Source: Sphingobium sp. YR768 (GTDB lineage: Bacteria; Pseudomonadota; Alphaproteobacteria; Sphingomonadales; Sphingomonadaceae). From it: a DNA stretch of 64,000 nucleotides. Where the stretch lies: positions 310,001 through 374,000 of the forward strand of contig NZ_FOGE01000003.1 in assembly GCF_900111125.1 (NCBI RefSeq), written 5' to 3'. Both the position numbers and the translations under genes were made by a program. Below the pieces are notes generated by a model, which was given only the letters and a program-made list of their open reading frames with translations, searched no databases and was not told the DNA's origin. Below are positions 17,711-27,289 of this stretch, one piece after another (within the stretch, counting starts at the first letter, position 1; every line of letters begins with the position of its first letter).

Positions 17711-18099
17711 TACTTGACGATCCCGATGAAGGCGATCTTGGCGATCGCGAAGACGCCCGCGGCAGCGCCGCCAAAGGCATAGAAGTTCAGCAGCAGCATG
17801 GAGAAGAAGGCCAGACCCTTGTCATGGACATAATCCTCCAGCATCACCTGCATGCCGAGGCGCAGGTGCATGAAGATGCTGACCACCATCAGCATCAGCG
17901 GCACCGCGACCAGCGGATTGTGAATCCAGCTGACGACGCTCTCATAGTCGAGGCCGGGCAGGCTGAGTAGGCTGAAGACCAACCACAGCACCAGCAGCAG
18001 GTTGCCGACGGCGCTGTAGCGCTGCGCCAGCCAGTGATGTGCGCCATGCTTGGCGGAGCCGAGGCCGCGAACGCGACCGATGCCAGTACCGGTACCCAT
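17710..18099 (-). CDS. sdhD: Succinate dehydrogenase membrane anchor subunit
   Basis: A 129-residue protein with three transmembrane helices. [27 protein letters not shown] contains the His/Asp residues typical of the SdhD heme b and quinone region. With SdhC it anchors SdhA/SdhB and holds heme b. The ATG (18099-18097) overlaps the sdhC stop as ATGA, which rules out longer readings in this frame. It is followed by sdhA with a one-base overlap. Confidence 0.93.
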   Translation of the reverse strand: MGTGTGIGRVRGLGSAKHGAHHWLAQRYSAVGNLLLVLWLVFSLLSLPGLDYESVVSWIHNPLVAVPLMLMVVSIFMHLRLGMQVMLEDYVHDKGLAFFSMLLLNFYAFGGAAAGVFAIAKIAFIGIVK

Positions 18100-18494
18100 C
18101 AGAGCGCCTTTCCGAAGATGTAGAGCCAGACGAAGCCGGTCGTGAGGAGCGAAGCGACGAAGGTCGCGATCGACCACATCTTGTTGTTCTTCAGCTCGTA
18201 ACCCGCGCCCATGTCGAGCACGAAGTGGCGAAGGCCCGAGAAGAGATGCTGGAAGAAGAACCAGGAAAGGCCGATCATCACCAGATAGCCGATCGGCGAG
18301 GTCGCGCACGCCACGAAGGTCGCATAGGCCTCCGGACCGGTCGCGGCGGCCATCAGCCACCAGATGAGGCCCAGCGCGCCAGCGGTCGCCAGACCGTTGC
18401 CCGTCACGCGGTGCATGATGGAGACGGCCATGGCCGGTCCCCATTTCCAGATCGTCAAGTGCGGCGAGAGTGGCCGGCTGGTGGAACGCGCCAT
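18099..18494 (-). CDS. sdhC: Succinate dehydrogenase cytochrome b556 subunit
   Basis: A 131-residue membrane subunit starting MARSTSRPLSPHLTIWKWG. The second signature SIMHRVTGNGL lies at about residues 26-36, and GLRHFVLDMG near residue 85 carries the heme-ligand His. Three helices are evident. AGGGTAGAC upstream of the ATG is a reasonable ribosome-binding site. It is the first gene of sdhC-sdhD-sdhA; the intergenic stretch to the divergent chemotaxis gene must hold its promoter. Confidence 0.95.
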   Translation of the reverse strand: MARSTSRPLSPHLTIWKWGPAMAVSIMHRVTGNGLATAGALGLIWWLMAAATGPEAYATFVACATSPIGYLVMIGLSWFFFQHLFSGLRHFVLDMGAGYELKNNKMWSIATFVASLLTTGFVWLYIFGKAL

Positions 18495-18693
18495 GTCTAC
18501 CCTAGTCCCTGATATTTGTCCCTGAGTCCCGTCCCCTTAGGAGCGAAGCGCCGAGAGGGCAAGCAGAGGAAGGCAACAGAAAGTTGCTGGCGCTTTCGTG
18601 GCTACAATCGCGCAGCCATAAGAATGGATTAACCAACCTGCGATAAGGATGAACCGCAACCCGATCACGTTACCAAGCAGGGGCCGTTCCTTC

Positions 18694-20028
18694 ATGCCGT
18701 CCACCCTTCCCTCCGCCAACACCACGTCGGACTATCTGGCGGAAGTCGACCCCTCCGGCGCGATTGCCCGTACGGCACGCGAAATCGGCGAGCTGATCAG
18801 CGATGATCTCAGCAGTGTCGGTGCGATTTTCTTCACCACCTATATGCAGGAAACGGGGCTGCAACAGCAGTTGAACGGCGCGATCATCCGCCGGATCGAG
18901 GCGGAAGCCGGCAAATATGTCGAGGAAAAGCTGCTGCATTTCGCCGATGGCCGCTGGGCCGCGTCGGCGGCGGACTGCGTGCGCCATGCGCGCAAGCATG
19001 GCGTATCTGTGCGGGCGGTGCTCAATGCAGTGGCCACCGCCAATGAGCGCGTGTCCGACCTGATCTGGGAAAAGTGCAAGAGCGACGATGCGCGTTGCCA
19101 GCGCCTGATGCGCATGATGTTGCAGATTGCGATGATCGATTCGGGCTTCATGAGCAATGTGCTGGCCACCGATCAGGCGGAAACCCAGCGGGCTGAGCGG
19201 CAGCGCTACGGCACGCTGTTCGAACAGCGAATCGTGGGGGAAATCGACGGAGCGTCGAAACTGGGCGAATCGCTGCGCGAACAGGCCAAGGACGCTTCCG
19301 CCGCCACGCGCGGCATGCTGGGCAAGGCCTCCGAAGTCGCCGCCGCCGCCGAACAGTCCGCGCTCGCCATGCGCGAAGCCGCCCGGACCTCGGCCGGCCT
19401 GATCCGCGCGATCGAGGACGCCCGGACCGAAGTCGAAAGTTCCGCCGAAGTCGCGCGCCGGGCATCAGCCCAGTCGGGCGATGCAGTGACGATGTCCGCT
19501 ACCCTGTCCGAACATGCCAAGTCGATCGAATCGATCCTGGGCCTGATCCGCGACATTGCAGGGCAGACCAATTTGCTGGCGCTCAACGCCACGATCGAGG
19601 CGGCACGGGCGGGTGACGCCGGACGCGGCTTTGCCGTCGTTGCGCAGGAAGTGAAGAGCCTGGCCAACCAGACCGCGCGGGCGACCGACGAAATCGCCAG
19701 CAAGATCGCCGATATCCAGGCATCGACCCGCCAGTCGGTGGAAACCAATGAACGCATCCGCGACACGGTGGGCGAAGTGCAGGCTAGCGCCGAACGCATC
19801 CGCCACGCCATGGACGCACAGGCGCAGACGGTGACGATGATCACCGCCGCCGTCGACGAAACCGCGCTGGCGGCCGATTCGATGTCCACCACCATTTCCG
19901 CGATCCGGCAGGACACGGAAGTCGTCGCATCGGAAATCGACCAGTTGGAGCGCGGCTTCGTGAGCGTGGAGGGCAAGCTCGCCAGCCTGCGCCATGCGTC
20001 CTCCGACTTCGGACGGCAGGTCGCGTAA
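18694..20028 (+). CDS. Soluble methyl-accepting chemotaxis protein, protoglobin-like N-terminus
   Basis: A 444-residue protein without transmembrane helices. The N-terminal 170 residues are all-helical, with spacing like globin-coupled sensors (a candidate proximal His in [11 protein letters not shown]); this similarity is weak. The C-terminal signalling domain has the hairpin tip [30 protein letters not shown], typical of MCPs, followed by a long coiled coil. It would signal to CheA/CheW from the cytoplasm. The start at 18694 has AGGGG ten bases before it; an ATG at 18649 has none at workable distance. Confidence 0.82.
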   Translation: MPSTLPSANTTSDYLAEVDPSGAIARTAREIGELISDDLSSVGAIFFTTYMQETGLQQQLNGAIIRRIEAEAGKYVEEKLLHFADGRWAASAADCVRHARKHGVSVRAVLNAVATANERVSDLIWEKCKSDDARCQRLMRMMLQIAMIDSGFMSNVLATDQAETQRAERQRYGTLFEQRIVGEIDGASKLGESLREQAKDASAATRGMLGKASEVAAAAEQSALAMREAARTSAGLIRAIEDARTEVESSAEVARRASAQSGDAVTMSATLSEHAKSIESILGLIRDIAGQTNLLALNATIEAARAGDAGRGFAVVAQEVKSLANQTARATDEIASKIADIQASTRQSVETNERIRDTVGEVQASAERIRHAMDAQAQTVTMITAAVDETALAADSMSTTISAIRQDTEVVASEIDQLERGFVSVEGKLASLRHASSDFGRQVA

Positions 20029-20040
20029 AAAACACACCAC

Positions 20041-20128
20041 CTCCGTTCGCCCTGAGCTTGTCGAAGGGCGTTCCGCGCGCCGTTGACCTTCGGTCGCCTC
20101 CGGCACGACAAGCTCAGGGCGAACGGAG
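20041..20128. repeat. CCTGAGC-TGTCGAAG palindromic repeat, copy 1
   Basis: Arms CTCCGTTCGCCCTGAGCTTG (from 20041) and CAAGCTCAGGGCGAACGGAG (ending 20128) are perfect complements, around a 40-base centre. Five more copies or remnants occur at 21963, 31989, 38566, 45508 and 46668. Confidence 0.85.
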
Positions 20129-20217
20129 GAAGAGACTGCCATCCCTATCCTAAAAGGTTTGGGGGCCGTCTTTAGCCACGCTTCCCCTGCCCCGCCGCCT
20201 CGGCTAAAGGCGGCGGG

Positions 20218-21210
20218 ATGAATGATGCCGCAAAGTCCGCCCAGAGCTGGAAAGTCACCCTGCCCTGCACCCGCGCCGAAGCCGAAGCGCTGGACGGGGA
20301 GATCGCCGCCTTTGCCCTGATGGACCGGCCGCCGGTGCTGATGACCAGCGAAACGGTGGAGGATGAGAATATCTGGCAACTGGACGCCTATTTCGAGGGC
20401 AAGCCCAGCGCCGCCGCCGTCAAATTGGTGAAATCTCTTGTCCCTAGCGCCGCCGGATCGAAGCCGCTGGTCGAGGCGCTGCCGGACGAGGATTGGGTGA
20501 CGCTGAGCCAGCAGGGCCTGGAACCCGTGACCGCCGGCCGCTTCCATGTCCGCAACATCGCGTCTGACCCGGAACTGCCCGGCCATGTGAACCTGCTGAT
20601 CGAGGCGGGCCGCGCCTTTGGCACCGGACAGCATGAAACCACCGCCGGGTGCCTCGCCATGCTGGACCGGATGCGCCGGGTGGGCATGCGGTTCGGCAAT
20701 GTCGCCGATATCGGCACCGGCACCGGCTTGCTGGCCTTCGCCGCTTTGCACCTGTGGCCGCGCAGCTATGCCATCGCATCGGATATCGATCCGGTCGCGG
20801 TCGAGATCAGCGCCGAAAATGCCCGCGACAATGCGATCGCACTGGGCGACGGGCGCGGGAAACTGGCGCTGGTGACGGCGGCGGGCGCAGACCATAGCGC
20901 GATCGTCGGCCGGGCCCCCTATGACCTGCTGATCGCCAATATATTGGCCGGGCCGCTGATCGAATTGGCGCCCTCGCTCAGCGCACTTGTGGAGGATGGC
21001 GGGACGATCGTGCTGGCCGGCCTGCTGAACGAACAGGCCGACGCCGTGATCGCCGCCTACCGCGCGCAGGGGATGCGCCTTGCCGAACGCAGCGACCGGG
21101 GCGACTGGCCCACGCTGCGCCTGCGCAAGCGGCCGAGCATCGGCTGGAAGCGCCCCCGCCGCATCAACAGCGCCGCGCGCGGCGAAGCCCCCGGCTTCGG
21201 CAGCCTCTGA
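20218..21210 (+). CDS. prmA: Ribosomal protein L11 methyltransferase
   Basis: A 330-residue SAM-dependent methyltransferase that trimethylates L11. The PrmA signature RAFGTGQHETTAGCL is followed by the SAM loop DIGTGTGLLAFAAL and by DLLIANILAGPLIELAPSL (the NPPY-like motif). It is longer than the 293-residue E. coli enzyme because of a C-terminal basic extension (RLRKRPSIGWKRPRRINSAARG). Its substrate gene rplK lies at 2255. A dienelactone-hydrolase gene follows after 22 nt. Confidence 0.93.
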   Translation: MNDAAKSAQSWKVTLPCTRAEAEALDGEIAAFALMDRPPVLMTSETVEDENIWQLDAYFEGKPSAAAVKLVKSLVPSAAGSKPLVEALPDEDWVTLSQQGLEPVTAGRFHVRNIASDPELPGHVNLLIEAGRAFGTGQHETTAGCLAMLDRMRRVGMRFGNVADIGTGTGLLAFAALHLWPRSYAIASDIDPVAVEISAENARDNAIALGDGRGKLALVTAAGADHSAIVGRAPYDLLIANILAGPLIELAPSLSALVEDGGTIVLAGLLNEQADAVIAAYRAQGMRLAERSDRGDWPTLRLRKRPSIGWKRPRRINSAARGEAPGFGSL

Positions 21211-21232
21211 CCCCCTGAAAGGAGACACAGCC

Positions 21233-21937
21233 ATGGCGATCACCCGCCGCATCATCCTGCATGACGGCTTCGAGAGCGTGGGGGTGGCCGCCGCCGCCGC
21301 CGCGCCCGCGCCGGGCATCCTGCTGTTCCCCAACATATTGGGGACGAAGGAAGCCGACTTCGCCTATGCCGAAAAGGTTGCCGCGCTGGGCTATGCGGTG
21401 CTGGTCGCCGACGTCTTTGGCCAAGGCAAGCGCACCAGCCGGTCGGATGCCAATCCCGGCCTCTATATGGACCCGTTAAATGCCGACCGCGCCCTGCTGC
21501 GCGATCGCGTCAATGCGGCGCATGCCGTGCTAAAGGCCATGCCGGAAGTCGATGCCAGCCGCACCGCCGCGATCGGCTTCTGCTTTGGCGGGCGCTGCGT
21601 GCTGGACCTTGCCCGGTCGGGCGCGGACATTGCCGGGGGCGTCAGCTTCCACGGCGTCTATCAGGCCCCGCCCTTCCCCAATGCGACGATCAGCGCCAAA
21701 TTGCTGGTCTGCCACGGCTGGGACGATCCGATCGCCCCACCGGAAGCCACGGTGGCGCTGGCGAAGGAACTGACCGAGGCCGGCTGCGACTGGCAGATCC
21801 ACGCCTATGGCGGCACCGGCCACGCCTTCACCGACGAGGCCGTGCATATGCCGGAAAAGGGTCTGGCCTATAGCCCGGAGGCCGACCGGCGCAGCTTCCG
21901 GTCGATGAGGGATTTCCTGGGCGACCTGTTCGGCTAA
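21233..21937 (+). CDS. Dienelactone hydrolase family protein
   Basis: A 234-residue alpha/beta hydrolase. The Cys nucleophile elbow GFCFGG is at C117, the acid is D164 or D165 in HGWDDPIAPP, and the catalytic His is H197 in GGTGHAF, giving the Cys-Asp-His triad of the family. The physiological substrate is unknown; such genes outside catechol clusters are general carboxylester or lactone hydrolases. AAAGGAGACACAGCC before the ATG decides the start. It is probably co-transcribed with prmA. Confidence 0.9.
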   Translation: MAITRRIILHDGFESVGVAAAAAAPAPGILLFPNILGTKEADFAYAEKVAALGYAVLVADVFGQGKRTSRSDANPGLYMDPLNADRALLRDRVNAAHAVLKAMPEVDASRTAAIGFCFGGRCVLDLARSGADIAGGVSFHGVYQAPPFPNATISAKLLVCHGWDDPIAPPEATVALAKELTEAGCDWQIHAYGGTGHAFTDEAVHMPEKGLAYSPEADRRSFRSMRDFLGDLFG

Positions 21938-21962
21938 GGCCCCAAAAAGCAAGGGTTTAGAT

Positions 21963-22071
21963 CCGTTCGCCCTGAGCCTGTCGAAGGGCCGCACTTCTTC
22001 TGAATGCCTTTCGAAAAAAGAAGTGCAGGGCTTCGACAAGCTCTCCTGAGCAAAGTCGAAGGGCCGAACGG
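21963..22071. repeat. CCTGAGC-TGTCGAAG palindromic repeat, copy 2
   Basis: The left arm CCGTTCGCCCTGAGCCTGTC is answered by a partly scrambled right arm ending GGGCCGAACGG. Inner arms GCACTTCTT and AAGAAGTGC also match. It lies between the convergent hydrolase and ruvC genes. Confidence 0.7.
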
Positions 22072-22096
22072 AACTGAGGTAGCGATCAGCCCCTTT

Positions 22097-22588
22097 TCAG
22101 CGCGTGGGAATGCGCCGCGCGCTGGCCAGATGATGGGCGTGGGTGATCGCCACGGCCAGCGCGTCCGATGCGTCCGGCCCAGCGATCTTCGCGCCGGGCA
22201 GCAGGCGCGACACCATGGCGTGCACCTGATCCTTCGACGCATTGCCGACGCCGACGACCGATTTCTTGACGAAGCGGGCGGCATATTCGCCCACTTCCAT
22301 GCCCGCCCGCGACGCATTGAGCAGGATCACGCCGCGCGCCTGCCCCAGTTTCAGCGTCGATTGCGGGTTCACATTGACGAACACCTCCTCGACCGCCGCG
22401 CCGTCGGGCCGATGCTCCAGGATCAGGTCGGTCAGTGCAAGGTCGAGCGCCAGCAACCGCGTCGCCAGCGACATGCCCGAATCGGTCTTGATCTGGCCAT
22501 TGCCGATATGGGTCAGGCGATTGCCGTCCGCGGCGATGATGCCCCAGCCGGTCGTGCCAAGGCCGGGATCTAGTCCGAGAAGGATCAA
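22097..22588 (-). CDS. ruvC: Crossover junction endodeoxyribonuclease RuvC
   Basis: A 163-residue Holliday-junction resolvase. Catalytic acids are visible as D7 in [14 protein letters not shown], the Glu pair in [12 protein letters not shown], and the terminal [14 protein letters not shown]. It acts with RuvAB, whose genes are not in the window. The start follows the yebC stop by 136 nt on the same strand, with a palindromic repeat between; yebC-ruvC adjacency is common. Confidence 0.96.
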   Translation of the reverse strand: MILLGLDPGLGTTGWGIIAADGNRLTHIGNGQIKTDSGMSLATRLLALDLALTDLILEHRPDGAAVEEVFVNVNPQSTLKLGQARGVILLNASRAGMEVGEYAARFVKKSVVGVGNASKDQVHAMVSRLLPGAKIAGPDASDALAVAITHAHHLASARRIPTR

Positions 22589-22591
22589 ATA

Positions 22592-22715
22592 CCCTCTCCC
22601 TGTGGGAGAGGGAGGGCCCCATGCGAAGCATGGGAGGGTGAGGGTGAAGGGCGATGATCAATCACCCTCACCCTTCCGGCGCTTCGCGCCTCCCTTCCTC
22701 TCCCGACGGGAGAGG
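22592..22715. repeat. Compound palindromic repeat between yebC and ruvC
   Basis: Outer arms CCCTCTCCC and GGGAGAGGG, inner arms GGGTGAGGGTGA and TCACCCTCACCC, and small hairpins (CATGCGAAGCATG, GGCGCTTCGCGCC) form a cruciform-like block. The core resembles the dnaK-dnaJ palindrome. Confidence 0.7.
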
Positions 22716-22724
22716 GAAAGAAGA

Positions 22725-23468
22725 TCAACCCAGCTTCTCCATCACCTCGTCGGAGACTTCATAGTTCCCCCAGACGGTCTGGACGTCGTCATCCTCTTCC
22801 AGCGTATCGACCAGCTTCATCAGCGTGGCGGCGTTGCTTTCGTCGACTTCGACGGTGGTGGTGGGCTTCCAGGCGAGCTTCGCGCCATCGGCCGCGCCCA
22901 GCGTGATTTCCAGCGCCTTGGCGACTTCGTGCAACGCATCCATGGCGGTCCAGATTTCATGTTCGTCCTCATTGGACGACACGTCCTCCGCACCTGCTTC
23001 CAGCGCCGCTTCGAAAATCGCTTCGGCGTCGCCGGCGCTCGCCGGATAGGTGATCAGGCCAAGGCGATCGAAGCCATGGCTCACCGCGCCCGAAGCGCCC
23101 AGATTGCCGCCATTTTTGGAGAAGGCGGTACGGACATTGGTCGCCGTGCGGTTGCGATTGTCGGTCAGCGCTTCCACGATGATCGCCGTGCCGCCGGGGC
23201 CATAGCCCTCATAGCGCACTTCTTCGTAATTCTCGGTGTCGCCCTTGCTCGCCTTGTCGACCGCGCGCTGGATATTATCCTTGGGCATCGACTGGGCCTT
23301 GGCGGCGTTGATCGCCAGACGCAGGCGCGGGTTCATGTCCGGATCGGGCATGCCCATCTTGGCCGCGACGGTGATTTCGCGGCTGAGCTTGGAGAACATC
23401 GAGGAGCGCTTCTTGTCCTGCGCGCCCTTGCGATGCATGATGTTCTTGAATTTGGAATGGCCTGCCAT
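22725..23468 (-). CDS. YebC/PmpR family regulator (TACO1-like)
   Basis: A 247-residue protein starting [21 protein letters not shown], the signature of the YebC family, with [21 protein letters not shown] in the middle and an acidic C-terminus. Family members are DNA-binding regulators in some bacteria and translation factors relieving ribosome stalling in others. The ATG at 23468 is fixed by the conserved N-terminus; a longer reading to 23672 lacks homology. It precedes ruvC on the same strand. Confidence 0.95.
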   Translation of the reverse strand: MAGHSKFKNIMHRKGAQDKKRSSMFSKLSREITVAAKMGMPDPDMNPRLRLAINAAKAQSMPKDNIQRAVDKASKGDTENYEEVRYEGYGPGGTAIIVEALTDNRNRTATNVRTAFSKNGGNLGASGAVSHGFDRLGLITYPASAGDAEAIFEAALEAGAEDVSSNEDEHEIWTAMDALHEVAKALEITLGAADGAKLAWKPTTTVEVDESNAATLMKLVDTLEEDDDVQTVWGNYEVSDEVMEKLG

Positions 23469-23541
23469 AAGTCCTGAATTCTTATCTGCCGGTTGAAAGT
23501 GATGGGCGCCCTTACACCAGCGGCCGCCCCAAGGGCAACCT

Positions 23542-24033
23542 TCAGAGCAGTCGCTGCCACCAGCCGACATCGCGCCAGCCGTCCATCTTCCATCCCACTT
23601 CCCGATAAATGCCGACGGGCGTGAAACCCATGGCTTCATGCAGGGCGACGCTGGCATCATTGGGCTGGGCAATACCGGCGAAGACAGCGTGGACGCCGCG
23701 CGCCTTCAGGATCGGGAACAGGGCAGCATAAAGCGCCCGCCCCACCCCCTGCCGGGCGAAGGCCGGATCGACATAGATGGCGACATCGGCGGAGCTCGCA
23801 TAGGCGGCCCGGCTGCGATGGGCACTGCCATAGGCATAGCCCGCGATGCGTCCGCCAGCGCCTTGGGCGACCAGCCAGCCATGCGATGCGCCATGCTCGG
23901 CAATCCGGCGCGCCATTTCGACGGCGCCGGGCGGGTCGGTTTCGAAACTGACCCAGCTATCCGTCACATAAGGGGCATAGATCGCCGCGCAGGCGACGGC
24001 ATCATCGACCCGCGCCGGACGGATGCGGATCAT
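23542..24033 (-). CDS. GNAT N-acetyltransferase, phosphinothricin-acetyltransferase type
   Basis: A 163-residue acetyltransferase. N-terminal [22 protein letters not shown] is characteristic of the PAT/YwnH group, the acetyl-CoA loop is [21 protein letters not shown], and the C-terminal [19 protein letters not shown] is a hallmark of this group. It may acetylate amino-acid analogues or methionine sulfoximine-type compounds. The ATG at 24033 overlaps the previous stop by one base (TGATG), so it is translationally coupled to the YbjQ gene. Confidence 0.9.
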   Translation of the reverse strand: MIRIRPARVDDAVACAAIYAPYVTDSWVSFETDPPGAVEMARRIAEHGASHGWLVAQGAGGRIAGYAYGSAHRSRAAYASSADVAIYVDPAFARQGVGRALYAALFPILKARGVHAVFAGIAQPNDASVALHEAMGFTPVGIYREVGWKMDGWRDVGWWQRLL

Positions 24034-24359
24034 CAATAGAGGATCGCGGTGCCGGACGCCGACACCATCAGCATCGATCCGTTGGACCCGATGACTTCAT
24101 AATCGAGGTCGACGCCCACCACGGCATTGGCGCCCATGGTCGCGGCGCGCGTGCGCATTTCGGCAATCGCCTGTTCGCGGGCGCGCTGGAGCACATCTTC
24201 ATAGGCGCCCGATCGCCCGCCCACGATATCGCGGACGCTGGCGAACAGATCGCGGAACAGGTTGGCGCCCACGATCACCTCGCCGGTGACGATACCGAGA
24301 TATTCCTTCGCAGGCCTTCCCTCCAGACGGCTGGTGGTGCTGACGATGATCTCGGACAT
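24033..24359 (-). CDS. YbjQ/UPF0145 family protein
   Basis: A 108-residue protein of the heavy-metal-binding/YbjQ family (DUF74). It has [32 protein letters not shown] at the N-terminus and [17 protein letters not shown], with a hydrophobic C-terminal strand. The structural family forms pentameric rings; its function is unclear. The ATG at 24359 follows CCAAGGGAGAAGAAG, an excellent ribosome-binding site, so an upstream in-frame start is not used. It is coupled to the GNAT gene. Confidence 0.88.
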   Translation of the reverse strand: MSEIIVSTTSRLEGRPAKEYLGIVTGEVIVGANLFRDLFASVRDIVGGRSGAYEDVLQRAREQAIAEMRTRAATMGANAVVGVDLDYEVIGSNGSMLMVSASGTAILY

Positions 24360-24415
24360 CTTCTTCTCCCTTGGAACGAACCGCATCCTTGCTAAGAAGT
24401 AGCAGGGGGCATGTC

Positions 24416-25045
24416 ATGGACCAAGCACGCAGCCAGTTTCTTCGAATATTGATCGATGATGTGCAGCGAGCACTGGACCGAACGGCATCGACCGACACGC
24501 AGTCCGATCGCCGCAACCTCTTGCGAACCATCATATCAGCCGCCGAAGGCGCATCCTGGATCTATCGAGTCCATGTCCTGTCTGTTGCCCAACAATTCGA
24601 TGTCGCTACGCCGCAGATTGAAATGGCCTTCGCCGAAGCGTCCTTCTCGGTTTCCGGTTCCGGCGAAATTGTCGAGCAAGCACGATATATCCCGCTGACA
24701 GCCATGATTCGGCTGACCACGAACGTGGCGCAATCCTTCTGCCCTGGTGCGGATGTCGATTTCGGTGATGCTGGATGGCAAAAGTTGCGGATCGGCATAG
24801 CAGCGCGCAACCGCATCACACATCCAAAGAATGATAACGACCTGATCTTGTCAGACGCCGAGATCGAGGCGGCCAAGGCAGGCTTTTTCTGGTTTCTGGA
24901 TATATCCGCAAATGTAATGGAAAAGACGGTAAAAGCCTATTCCGAATTGGTTGCCGATCTGAAGCAACTCGGTCAGGAGCTTCAAAGCGGCGACCCTGAG
25001 GCGCTCGAACTATATCGCCGAGTGCATCAGGGCCAAGGTGAATGA
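24416..25045 (+). CDS. HEPN-like protein of unknown role
   Basis: A 209-residue all-helical protein that I cannot assign to a named family. It contains R131-N-R-I-T-H136, matching the R-polar-x3-H active-site pattern of HEPN ribonucleases, placed at the start of a late helix followed by HPKNDNDLILSDAEIEAAK, as in several HEPN groups. No nucleotidyltransferase (MNT) partner is adjacent. Base composition is more AT-rich than its neighbours and it stands alone on the plus strand between minus-strand genes, which hints at acquisition. AGGGGG before the ATG supports the start. Confidence 0.55.
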   Translation: MDQARSQFLRILIDDVQRALDRTASTDTQSDRRNLLRTIISAAEGASWIYRVHVLSVAQQFDVATPQIEMAFAEASFSVSGSGEIVEQARYIPLTAMIRLTTNVAQSFCPGADVDFGDAGWQKLRIGIAARNRITHPKNDNDLILSDAEIEAAKAGFFWFLDISANVMEKTVKAYSELVADLKQLGQELQSGDPEALELYRRVHQGQGE

Positions 25046-25051
25046 ATTTGT

Positions 25052-25294
25052 TTATTCCATTCCCAGAGCGGCCAGATAGGTCTGGAGCACCGCTTCCATT
25101 TCCTGCCGGTCATGCGGCTGCATCTTACGCAGGCGGATGATCTGGCGAATGATCTTCGCGTCGTAACCGGTTGCCTTGGCTTCCAGATAGACGTCCTTGA
25201 TATCGTCGCCGATGCCCTTCTTTTCTTCTTCCAGACGCTCGATGCGCTCGATCAGAAGGCGTAGCTGGTCGGCGGCGACGTTGCCCTCGCTCAT
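25052..25294 (-). CDS. GapR-like DUF2312 DNA-binding protein
   Basis: An 80-residue helical protein: [20 protein letters not shown], then [29 protein letters not shown], the DUF2312 core. In Caulobacter the homologue GapR is a nucleoid-associated protein that tracks overtwisted DNA and supports replication. The start follows GGAGTT with suitable spacing; a longer reading upstream is unsupported. DUF1244 lies upstream on the same strand with a 41-nt gap, and pyk is divergent, an order I associate with this family. Confidence 0.9.
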   Translation of the reverse strand: MSEGNVAADQLRLLIERIERLEEEKKGIGDDIKDVYLEAKATGYDAKIIRQIIRLRKMQPHDRQEMEAVLQTYLAALGME

Positions 25295-25335
25295 GTCATA
25301 ACTCCATGTCAGTGTGAATCGGTTGGCGGACGCCT

Positions 25336-25635
25336 CTAATGGGTGTCGGCGTTCTTCGCCACACTCTCCTGCATCTTTGCGATCTGCTGAGGCGTGGCTT
25401 CGCCCTGATGCTGCGCTTTCCAGTCGGCAAAAGGCACGCCGTGGATGATCTCGCGGGCCTGATCCCTGGTCAGATTGCCGTCGGCCTCGGCGATCCAGTC
25501 GGCCAGGCAATTGCGGCAAAAGCCCGCGCTGCCCATCAGATCGATATTCTGGACGTCGGTCCGGTGCTGCAAATGCGCCACCAGACGGCGGAAGGCGGTT
25601 GCAGCAACCGCATCTGTGAGTATGCTATCAGTCAT
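25336..25635 (-). CDS. DUF1244 family protein
   Basis: A 99-residue soluble protein of a small conserved proteobacterial family, with [32 protein letters not shown] (two Cys, possible metal or redox site) and [17 protein letters not shown]. No function is established. AAAGGATCGCCG before the ATG fits. It precedes gapR and is probably co-transcribed with it. Confidence 0.88.
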   Translation of the reverse strand: MTDSILTDAVAATAFRRLVAHLQHRTDVQNIDLMGSAGFCRNCLADWIAEADGNLTRDQAREIIHGVPFADWKAQHQGEATPQQIAKMQESVAKNADTH

Positions 25636-25740
25636 CGGCGATCCTTTTCGCTGATCTACATCATCCTGTCGTGCAGCACGGATAACCCATAACGACGCCC
25701 TGACAAGATTCAGGAGCGATCATGACGGCCAGGAGAAGAC

Positions 25741-27198
25741 ATGACTCAGTTACCGCCCCGCTCACGCAAGGTTCGCATCCTGGCGACGCTTGGCCCTGCC
25801 AGCGATTCGCCGGAGATGATCCGCGCCCTGTTCGTCGCCGGGGCCGACGCCTTTCGCATCAATATGAGCCATGGCGCGCATGAGGATCATGCCGCGCGCA
25901 TCGCCACCATCCGTACGCTGGAAAAGGAATTCAGCCGCCCGACCACCATTTTGGGCGACCTTCAGGGCCCCAAGCTGCGCGTCGGCACCTTCGAGAAGGG
26001 GCTGGCGATTCTGGAAACCGGCGCGAAATTCGTGCTGGACCGGGACGAGACGCCGGGCAATGCCCGCCGCGTCAACCTGCCCCACCCGGAAATCTATGCC
26101 GCGCTGGTGCCCGAAACCCGGCTGTTGCTGGACGACGGCAAGCTGGTGTTGCGGGTGAAGGCCATTGAGGGCGACCGCATCGAGACGATCGTCGAGGTCG
26201 GCGGCACCCTGTCCAACCGCAAGGGCGTAAATGTGCCCGACGTGGTGGTGCCGGTGCCGGCGCTGACCGACAAGGATCGGCGCGATTTGAGCTTCGCCAT
26301 GCAACAGGGATGCGACTGGATCGCGCTCAGCTTCGTGCAGCGGCCCGAGGATCTGGCCGAAGCCCGCAAGCTGATGGGCGGCTATGGCGCGCTGATGGCC
26401 AAGATCGAGAAGCCGTCGGCCGTGCAACGGCTGGAGGAGATTATCGAACTGGCCGATGGCGTGATGGTCGCGCGCGGCGATCTGGGCGTGGAACTGCCGC
26501 CCCAGGCGGTGCCGCCGCTCCAGAAGCAGATTGTCGCCACGGCCCGCCGCATGGGCCGCCCGGTGGTGGTCGCCACCCAGATGCTCGAATCGATGATCAA
26601 GTCCCCCTCCCCGACTCGCGCCGAAGTGTCGGACGTGGCGACGGCCGTCTATGACGGCGCCGATGCGATCATGCTGTCGGCCGAGACGGCAGCGGGCGAC
26701 TGGCCGGTGGAGGCGGTGGCGATGATGGACAGCATCGCCCACAGCGTGGAGCGCGATCCGGGCTATTATGGCCGTCTCCATTATACCGAGACGCGCCCCG
26801 ACCCGACCACGGCGGACGCACTGGCCGAAAGCGCCGGCAATATCGTCGATGTCGTGGGGGCCAGCGCCATCACCTGCTTCACCTCGTCGGGCAGCACGGT
26901 GCGCCGCGTGGCGCGCGAACGGCCCGCCGCGCCGATTCTGGCGCTGACGCCGCGCGCCGACACGGCCCGCAAGCTGGGCCTGACCTGGGGTGTCCATGCG
27001 ATCCGCACCAAGGATATCGGCACGTTCGAGGAAATGATCGGCAAGGCGCGACGCATGGCGCTGCGCCATGACATGGTCGAAAAAGGCGGCAAGATCGTCG
27101 TGCTGGCCGGCGTCCCCTTCGGCACGCCGGGATCGACCAACGTGCTGCACGTCACCACGATTCGCGGCGACGAACTGAAGGGCCGCGACGAGGGATAA
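25741..27198 (+). CDS. pyk: Pyruvate kinase
   Basis: A 485-residue glycolytic enzyme converting phosphoenolpyruvate and ADP to pyruvate and ATP. N-terminal RKVRILATLGPASDSPEMIRAL, FRINMSHGAHEDH, the active-site strand LMAKIEKPSAVQRLEEI, GVMVARGDLGVELP and PVVVATQMLESMI are all present, followed by the C-terminal allosteric domain. GGAGAAGAC precedes the ATG. It is divergent from DUF1244/gapR, so the 105-bp gap holds both promoters. A hairpin follows the stop. Confidence 0.97.
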   Translation: MTQLPPRSRKVRILATLGPASDSPEMIRALFVAGADAFRINMSHGAHEDHAARIATIRTLEKEFSRPTTILGDLQGPKLRVGTFEKGLAILETGAKFVLDRDETPGNARRVNLPHPEIYAALVPETRLLLDDGKLVLRVKAIEGDRIETIVEVGGTLSNRKGVNVPDVVVPVPALTDKDRRDLSFAMQQGCDWIALSFVQRPEDLAEARKLMGGYGALMAKIEKPSAVQRLEEIIELADGVMVARGDLGVELPPQAVPPLQKQIVATARRMGRPVVVATQMLESMIKSPSPTRAEVSDVATAVYDGADAIMLSAETAAGDWPVEAVAMMDSIAHSVERDPGYYGRLHYTETRPDPTTADALAESAGNIVDVVGASAITCFTSSGSTVRRVARERPAAPILALTPRADTARKLGLTWGVHAIRTKDIGTFEEMIGKARRMALRHDMVEKGGKIVVLAGVPFGTPGSTNVLHVTTIRGDELKGRDEG

Positions 27199-27202
27199 GC
27201 GC

Positions 27203-27232
27203 AAAGGGGGAGAGGCAGTACCTCTCCCCCTT
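27203..27232 (+). terminator. Probable pyk terminator
   Basis: GGGGGAGAGG and CCTCTCCCCC pair around CAGTA, followed by TTCC. The tail is short, so termination strength is uncertain. Confidence 0.6.
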
Positions 27233-27289
27233 CCGCTCCCGACGGATAGGCCGATTCGACGATTCGCCAGCCTATTTCCGTACCAACGC

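Noticed and set aside
15848..17782. 644-codon open frame antisense to sdhA
   Set aside because: Shadow of sdhA, low-complexity Arg/Ala/His content, and it would run through the sdh terminator.
19465..21336. 623-codon open frame antisense to the chemotaxis gene, prmA and the hydrolase gene
   Set aside because: Spans three real genes and a palindromic repeat on the opposite strand; no recognisable domain.
25762..27204. 480-codon open frame antisense to pyk
   Set aside because: Shadow of a strongly conserved gene; no independent support.
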